A stretch of DNA of 27,558 nt from Negativibacillus sp. (lineage in GTDB: Bacteria > Bacillota > Clostridia > Oscillospirales > Ruminococcaceae): positions 1 to 27,558 of the forward strand of contig JAHHTY010000027.1 of NCBI GenBank assembly GCA_020024325.1, read 5' to 3'. The notes beneath the pieces were generated by a model that was given only the letters and a program-made list of their open reading frames with translations, searched no databases and was not told where the DNA came from. Shown here piece after piece: positions 23,033 to 27,558 of this stretch (position 1 is its first letter; each line of letters begins with the position of its first letter). A program made the translations under genes and the position numbers.

Positions 23033-25645
23033 TTATCTTCTTTCTTTAATTACCTTATACAGCTGAATAATAACTGTTGGCATAAATGCAAGCAGATAAA
23101 TCATTCCAATGTTTGCGGCAGTCAAATCTGCAATCATAAACAAACCGTGGAATGCCGGAATAAAGAGAACCGTATTCAGCAGCACCAAACCAGCTACAAA
23201 CGCCAGAATCGAATAAACATTGGAACGAAGTCCCAGCTTAAAGATAGAAACATCTGCACGACAGTTAAATCCATGGAACAGTCTTGCCAGTGTCAGGGTA
23301 GCAAATGCCATAGTACTTGCCAAAGCTGCACCGCTCTGTGCTAAACCAATATGATATGCTGCCATAACAAACACACCAATGATTGCACCCTGTACCAACA
23401 GAGTAATCATAAAGTCTTTTGTCATGATGGATTCTTTTGGATTTCGTGGTTTCTGATTCAATAAATCTTTTCTTGCCGGTTCCATGCCGATTGCAATTGC
23501 CGGCAAAGAGTCCGTCAGAAGGTTGATAAACAATAGATGAACCGGCTGGAACGGAACCGGGAGAGCAAACAGCGAAGTATACAAAACACTGAGGATACCG
23601 GACATATTACCGGAAAGCAAGAACTTGATGGCATTCTTAATGTTTGCATAAACATTTCTTCCGTTTGTAACAGCCTTTACGATGGTAGCAAAGTTGTCGT
23701 CGGTCAAAATCATCGAAGCGGCATCCTTAGAAACCTCTGTTCCGGTGATGCCCATTGCAACACCGATGTCTGCTTTCTTTAATGCAGGGGCGTCATTGAC
23801 ACCGTCACCGGTCATCGAAACGATTTTGCCTTTTTTCTGCCATGCATTTACAATACGAATCTTATGTTCCGGAGAAACACGGGCATACACTGAAACATGC
23901 TCCAACTTTTGGTCAAGTTCTTCGTCACTCATTTTGTCCAGCTCAACACCGCTCAGGGCAATATCGCCTTCTTCGAAAATACCAATCTGTTTTGCAATAG
24001 CAGTTGCTGTTACCTTATGGTCACCGGTAATCATAACCGTACGAATACCGCCACGTTTTGCATCTTCAACAGCTTTCTTGGATTCCTCCCTTGGTGGGTC
24101 AATCATCGAGATAAGACCAACAAAGGTGTAGCCATTTTCGTCATCTAAGGTAATTTCCGGACAGTTTTTTGCATCATCATAAGTTTTAAAAGCAAATGCC
24201 AACACACGCAAACCATTTTCGGAAAGATAGGTATTTACCTGTGAGATTTTTTCCTTATCTTCATCTGTAATTGGACGAGGACCGTTGGCAGTCATAACAC
24301 TGACGCTTCGGGAAAGCAATACGTCCATCGCACCCTTTGTACAAAGAGTATAAACACCCTCTAATTTATGCAGAGTGCTCATCAATTTACGGTCAGAATC
24401 GAAGGCAAGCTCGGCTAAACGCAGGTGTTGTTTGCGGTAAACCGTTTCTTCCAGCCAGAATTTATGTGCCAAATTGATGAGTGCAACCTCGGTTGGGTCA
24501 CCGATTTCTTTTCCATCTACTGATGTAGAATCGTTTGCAAGAACCGCTGTTTTCAATAGCCACCTGTGTGCTTCATTTGCAAATTCTAAATTCTCACCAT
24601 CAAAAAGATTAAAGTCTGCATAAACCTGTTTTGTGGTCATCTTATTCTGAGTTAATGTACCTGTCTTATCTGAACAGATAACAGAAACAGAACCCAAACT
24701 TTCTACTGCATTCAGTTCCTTAATAATAGCATTTTCTTTTGCCATTTTCTGGGTTCCCATTGCAAGTACAATAGTCACAATCGAACTGAGCGCTTCCGGG
24801 ATTGCCGCTACTGCCAAAGCAACTGCAAACATCAAAGAATCTAAAATTGGCATTTCACGGTACAAACTCAAGCCAAATACAACAACACAAATTGCCATAA
24901 TTGCAATCGCTAACTTCTGGCTGAAATTGTCCATGCTTTCCTGAAGCGGTGTTTTTTTCTGTTGGGTCTGGTTCATTAAGGTAGCAATTTTACCGATTTC
25001 TGTTTTCATACCGGTTGCGGTAACAACAACCGTTGCACGTCCATAAGTAACCAATGAGCCGGAAAATACCATGTTTTTCTGGTCACCCAGTGCAATCTCC
25101 TCTGCATCAATGACTTCGCTGAACTTGTTGACACCCTCCGACTCACCCGTCAAAGAACTTTCATTAACCTGAAGAGAGAAGTTGTCAACAATACGACCAT
25201 CCGCTACAACCAAATCTCCGGCTTCCAGCATCAAAATATCACCGGGTACAATTTCTTTGGAAGGAACTTCAATCTTTCTTCCATCTCTCATAACCTTTGC
25301 ATTCGGAGAAGAAAGTGCCTTTAAACTCTCCAATGATTTTTCCGCTTTAAAATGCTGCACAGTACCCAAAATTGCATTTAAGGTAATTACCGCAACGATA
25401 ACGATGGTGCTTTCCCCATTGCCTGATACTGCTGAAATGATTGCTGCAATAATCAAAATGATTACCAACAAATCTTTGAACTGTTCCAAAAACACTATCA
25501 GAGGGCTTTTCTTCTTTTCTTCTGCTAATGCGTTTTCACCATAAGTCTGGCGTTGTTTTTCCACCTGATCGGCAGATAAACCTTCTCTTGTCACACCAAA
25601 TTGCTCCATAATCTGCTGTGCAGTGCGACGAAACATTTGATCCAT
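23033..25645 (-). CDS. P-type ATPase, Ca2+/Mn2+ transporter (P2A/PMR1-like)
   Basis: 870 aa, ATG 9 nt after AGGAGG. P-type ATPase parts: actuator TGES (166-169), phosphorylation site CSDKTGTLT with Asp326, nucleotide-domain motifs (KGAMDVLL), and hinge TGDGVNDAPALK (612-623). The M4 metal glutamate is in AIPEAL (Glu284) and M6 carries Asn708, Thr711 and Asp712 in FINLLTDSLPA, matching Ca2+ site II of SERCA. In M5 the SERCA site I glutamate is replaced (GNMSGIL, Gly683), so only one ion site is expected, as in PMR1-type Ca2+/Mn2+ pumps. The leader has a Mn2+ riboswitch-like structure, which favours Mn2+ export. Ten membrane helices are expected for the family; terminator and promoter both frame it as a single-gene unit. 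Confidence 0.93.
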   Translation of the reverse strand: MDQMFRRTAQQIMEQFGVTREGLSADQVEKQRQTYGENALAEEKKKSPLIVFLEQFKDLLVIILIIAAIISAVSGNGESTIVIVAVITLNAILGTVQHFKAEKSLESLKALSSPNAKVMRDGRKIEVPSKEIVPGDILMLEAGDLVVADGRIVDNFSLQVNESSLTGESEGVNKFSEVIDAEEIALGDQKNMVFSGSLVTYGRATVVVTATGMKTEIGKIATLMNQTQQKKTPLQESMDNFSQKLAIAIMAICVVVFGLSLYREMPILDSLMFAVALAVAAIPEALSSIVTIVLAMGTQKMAKENAIIKELNAVESLGSVSVICSDKTGTLTQNKMTTKQVYADFNLFDGENLEFANEAHRWLLKTAVLANDSTSVDGKEIGDPTEVALINLAHKFWLEETVYRKQHLRLAELAFDSDRKLMSTLHKLEGVYTLCTKGAMDVLLSRSVSVMTANGPRPITDEDKEKISQVNTYLSENGLRVLAFAFKTYDDAKNCPEITLDDENGYTFVGLISMIDPPREESKKAVEDAKRGGIRTVMITGDHKVTATAIAKQIGIFEEGDIALSGVELDKMSDEELDQKLEHVSVYARVSPEHKIRIVNAWQKKGKIVSMTGDGVNDAPALKKADIGVAMGITGTEVSKDAASMILTDDNFATIVKAVTNGRNVYANIKNAIKFLLSGNMSGILSVLYTSLFALPVPFQPVHLLFINLLTDSLPAIAIGMEPARKDLLNQKPRNPKESIMTKDFMITLLVQGAIIGVFVMAAYHIGLAQSGAALASTMAFATLTLARLFHGFNCRADVSIFKLGLRSNVYSILAFVAGLVLLNTVLFIPAFHGLFMIADLTAANIGMIYLLAFMPTVIIQLYKVIKERR

Positions 25646-25732
25646 TTTTCATTTCCTCCTTCGAAGTAAAAACAACTTTACATAAAAGACAGATTCCTGA
25701 GCAAATACTTCTTGCTCGATACTGTTGGCAAC

Positions 25733-25791
25733 AAAAAAGACCTTTCATCTGTTTCCAATACCAGTATGTACGGAAACCACATGAAAAGTCT
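25733..25791 (-). terminator. Expression-platform terminator of the ATPase leader
   Basis: On the minus strand AGACTTTTCATGTGGTTTCC (25772-25791) pairs with GGAAACAGATGAAAGGTCT (25738-25756) with one mismatch and one bulge, then six U (25733-25738). It stands about 90 nt before the ATPase ATG, inside its leader. Its 5' arm contains AGACTTTT, the same bases used to close the upstream aptamer, so the two structures are mutually exclusive. Confidence 0.88.
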
Positions 25792-25880
25792 TGTTACCAA
25801 GTATTTGGCACATATCGCAGAAGATTTCTAAAAATCAACGAGATTGTTGCGATGATGTCGTGAACTACTCCCTTTTAATA
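25784..25880 (-). promoter_or_regulatory. yybP-ykoY (manganese) riboswitch aptamer upstream of the P-type ATPase
   Basis: On the minus strand the leader starts with AAAAGGGAGTAG (25865-25876), like the AAGGGGAGUAG of the yybP-ykoY aptamer, and ends with ACAAGACTTTT, like its GCAAGACCUUU, so the closing stem pairs AAAAGG with the terminal CTTTT. Between them are ATCGCA/TGCGAT flanking an inner hairpin GATTT-TTAG-AAATC, and a GCCAA/TTGGT hairpin just before the closing strand, matching the arrangement seen in the Lactococcus aptamer. The P2 hairpin appears short or missing. The class is activated by Mn2+ and commonly precedes P-type ATPases and MntP/TerC-like exporters. Identified by eye; no covariance search was run. 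Confidence 0.78.
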
Positions 25881-25906
25881 TGGGTGCTGTCTTTACTTTT
25901 GATAAG

Positions 25907-25935
25907 ATTATATATGGATTAGACTGTTTTGTCAA
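25907..25935 (-). promoter_or_regulatory. Consensus sigma-A promoter of the riboswitch-ATPase unit
   Basis: On the minus strand TTGACA (25930-25935) and TATAAT (25907-25912) have a 17-bp spacer, a perfect match. The start near 25900 is about 24 nt before the aptamer, so the full leader is about 255 nt. Confidence 0.9.
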
Positions 25936-26411
25936 GAGGAAATTTTCAAATATTAGAAACTTCCTGTCTTGAGTTCTGTTCTTTATAATAGTAAAAACCA
26001 TAATCTTTTTTAGAGTATCTATTCTTTTGTCATAACATCTCCTTTTTAGAAAAAATCAGTAATGTAAGGAATTCTTATTTTTTCTAATTGACTTTAAAAA
26101 TCGGTTCAAAAAAATCTGCTACATTTGTATAATTTCATTTTTTAAAATATGCGTTGGGGTAAACAGCTCGCTGTTTTTATAAGCTTTCTTTTTATTGAAC
26201 CTCTTAGAAAGATTTTCCCTTTTGGATTATATTGTATCTTCTTTCCTTATTATAATAGTCATTTTTTCTTTCGGATTATCTTCCTATATTTTATATGACG
26301 TTATAATATGTATATTTTTTAGCTTACCATCTTATTTTTACAGCATTGATTTTCCTAAAACTGTTTGAGCTGCACATAGATGTTTCTTTAAAATAAACAA
26401 TGCTCCTATCA
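25936..26411. other. AT-rich gene-free stretch
   Basis: No supported gene lies in these 476 bp. It contains a 10-bp inverted repeat TAGAAAAAAT/ATTTTTTCTA (26047-26056 and 26077-26086), a plus-strand promoter-like pair TTCAAA (26105-26110) and TATAAT (26128-26133) 17 bp apart, and a small hairpin AAACAG-CTCG-CTGTTT with a T-run (26161-26178). These could mark a very short transcript or be AT-rich chance. An open frame of 49 codons (26149-26298) has no ribosome site. Confidence 0.55.
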
Positions 26412-26861
26412 TTACTTCTCTTGTCTTTGTGAAGTAATCTGTGTTAGAAAATCTTCTACATCAATGACCTTATACCCATTTTTATCTAGTGCTGCTGCAA
26501 ATAATCCTTGTCCCGAAATCAGCCTACCACTAAAAGTACCATCATAAATTTTGTTCACACCACAAGTGGGACTTCTGGATTGCAAGATTGCAAACTCTAT
26601 TCCTTCATTTTTAATTTTTTCTAATGCCAGCGCCACTCCTTTTCTATACTCTGAGTCTATACATTCTCCATATTCATTATAAACACACCCATCTACAATC
26701 TCGGCACAAGGGCGCGGAGATGACATTCCAGCCAGCAGCTCAGGACAAACACAGACAACTTCTTTTCCTTGTAAATATTCTATGACTTTCTCGTTTTTAT
26801 TATTCTTTCCGTTGTATTTACAGTTTTCTCCCATAATGCAGGAGCTCACTAAAACTTTCAT
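26412..26861 (-). CDS. DUF523 domain protein
   Basis: 149 aa, ATG with AAGGAGAGG upstream. The N-terminal MKVLVSSCIMGENCKYNG, CPELLAGMSSPRP and the C-terminal LQSRSPTCGV are the conserved Cys-containing blocks of DUF523 (alone about 150 aa; in other proteins fused to DUF1722). The repeated cysteines (Cys8, Cys14, further pairs) suggest metal or redox chemistry, but function is not established. The gene is 27 nt after the methyltransferase gene on the same strand and likely cotranscribed. Confidence 0.93.
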   Translation of the reverse strand: MKVLVSSCIMGENCKYNGKNNKNEKVIEYLQGKEVVCVCPELLAGMSSPRPCAEIVDGCVYNEYGECIDSEYRKGVALALEKIKNEGIEFAILQSRSPTCGVNKIYDGTFSGRLISGQGLFAAALDKNGYKVIDVEDFLTQITSQRQEK

Positions 26862-26888
26862 CCGTATCCTCTCCTTAGCAATTCATTT

Positions 26889-27452
26889 TTAAATTTGTTT
26901 CAGGATGAAAACCGGAATCGGCGGATTATTGGGGCGATTTGCAAATTCGGTAATCAGTACCGTGTACTGTTTGCTGTCAATACTTTTAAAATATTTCATC
27001 AAGGCATCTTTTTCTTCAAATCCACTGTCGCCACCATAATAAACACAAAGGCTCATCAATCCTCCCGGTTTAAGCAATTCCAAGCCTTTTTCAATCGCCG
27101 GTATGCTGGTTGCCGGTGTGGTAAAAATAGAATGATCGCCACCTGGAAGATAGCCAAAATTAAAAGTAATACAATCCACACTGTTTGGCTGTGCATAGTT
27201 TCCCATATTGCTGTGACTGTCCAGATGAACCTCCGCAATTTCTTCATATCCTTTTTCTTGCAGCAAAGCTACAGTTGAATCTACTGCTTGCTGTTGGATA
27301 TCAAAAGCAATAACCTTTCCGCCCTTTCCCACAAGACTGCACAGAAAAGCGGTATCATTTCCTCTGCCTGCGGTGGCGTCGATACAAAAATTTCCCTCTT
27401 TTACCTTTTCAGCAATCGCCTTATGCGCTATTCCCAATGTATTTAATTTCAA
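26889..27452 (-). CDS. mnmM: Class I SAM-dependent methyltransferase, YtqB/MnmM family (tRNA U34)
   Basis: 187 aa with a TTG start 10 nt after AAAGGAG. The SAM loop CIDATAGRGNDTAFL (about 23-37), a FDIQQQAV acidic site, the catalytic-strand FNFGYLPGGDHS and the C-terminal EFANRPNNPPIPVFILK are typical of the rRNA_methylase/YtqB family. Bacillus subtilis YtqB has been assigned as MnmM, which methylates the aminomethyl group on wobble uridine 34 of certain tRNAs; applying this here rests on family similarity. The next gene downstream is DUF523. The upstream region to the window end holds no clear promoter. Confidence 0.88.
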   Translation of the reverse strand: MKLNTLGIAHKAIAEKVKEGNFCIDATAGRGNDTAFLCSLVGKGGKVIAFDIQQQAVDSTVALLQEKGYEEIAEVHLDSHSNMGNYAQPNSVDCITFNFGYLPGGDHSIFTTPATSIPAIEKGLELLKPGGLMSLCVYYGGDSGFEEKDALMKYFKSIDSKQYTVLITEFANRPNNPPIPVFILKQI

Positions 27453-27558
27453 AATTATGGCACTCCTTTGCTTTTTGTTTACTCTTGTCTAATTGCTTCT
27501 CTGACTAATCCTAACACAAATTTAAAAAGAAGAAAAGATTTTTCATAAACTTTATAAC

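Noticed and set aside
26149..26298. A 49-codon Phe/Ile/Tyr-rich frame in the gene-free stretch
   Set aside because: No ribosome binding site and composition expected from AT-rich DNA; not annotated as a gene.
1..27558. Mobile element, prophage, CRISPR array, toxin-antitoxin or defence island
   Set aside because: I found no transposase, integrase, spaced identical repeats, paired small toxin/antitoxin frames or defence gene families in the window; the DUF5131 gene alone is not enough.

Overview
This window reads as chromosomal DNA of an endospore-forming Clostridia-type bacterium (Bacillota), most likely from the Oscillospirales/Ruminococcaceae side. The evidence is the sporulation genes sigG and spoIIR, a T-box leader in front of alaS, AGGAGG-type ribosome binding sites, AT-rich intergenic DNA with consensus sigma-A promoters, U-tailed intrinsic terminators, and a VicK/WalK-style two-component pair. 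The placement below class level is an impression from protein style, not a measured result. I see no insertion sequence, prophage, CRISPR array or attachment site; the window is housekeeping and regulatory chromosome.

Layout. Positions 1-1900: a partial tRNA-Val gene with its promoter, a DUF5131 (phage Gp37/Gp68-like, Cys-motif) protein, and divergently sigG. Positions 1929-7209, all on the minus strand: a GNAT acetyltransferase, then an alaS-HIT-phosphoribosyltransferase operon behind a T-box leader and closed by a strong terminator, then spoIIR. Positions 7443-11125: a plus-strand run of a PHP-type histidinol phosphatase, ispE and a two-domain NAD synthase whose glutaminase half appears to have lost catalytic residues. 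Positions 11321-14896: a lipoprotein with three calcium-loop-like repeats followed by an OmpR-type regulator and a membrane histidine kinase. Positions 15064-17663: an XRE regulator divergent from a histidine phosphatase and a DUF975-like membrane protein, with TCGAA repeats between them. Positions 17892-20428: DUF1385, prmC and a HAD phosphatase. Positions 20573-22752 (minus): peptide deformylase, a short GNAT-like protein, a PPC/DUF296 protein, and a MerR regulator fused to two membrane helices and a zinc ribbon. Positions 23033-25935 (minus): a Ca2+/Mn2+-type P-type ATPase behind what I read as a yybP-ykoY (Mn2+) riboswitch with its own terminator and a consensus promoter. Positions 25936-27452: an AT-rich gene-free stretch, then DUF523 and an MnmM/YtqB-type methyltransferase.

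How it fits together. SpoIIR and SigG act at successive forespore stages of sporulation. The alaS operon should be induced when tRNA-Ala is uncharged. The ATPase is predicted to be switched on by Mn2+ through its leader, which points to Mn2+ (or mixed Ca2+/Mn2+) export rather than Ca2+ alone. The most interesting items are this ATPase leader and its fit with the ATPase metal-site residues, the degenerate glutaminase domain of the NAD synthase, the membrane-bound MerR/zinc-ribbon protein, and the short GNAT-like protein coupled to def. I found no convincing wholly new multi-gene system, and all family calls were made by eye without database searches.
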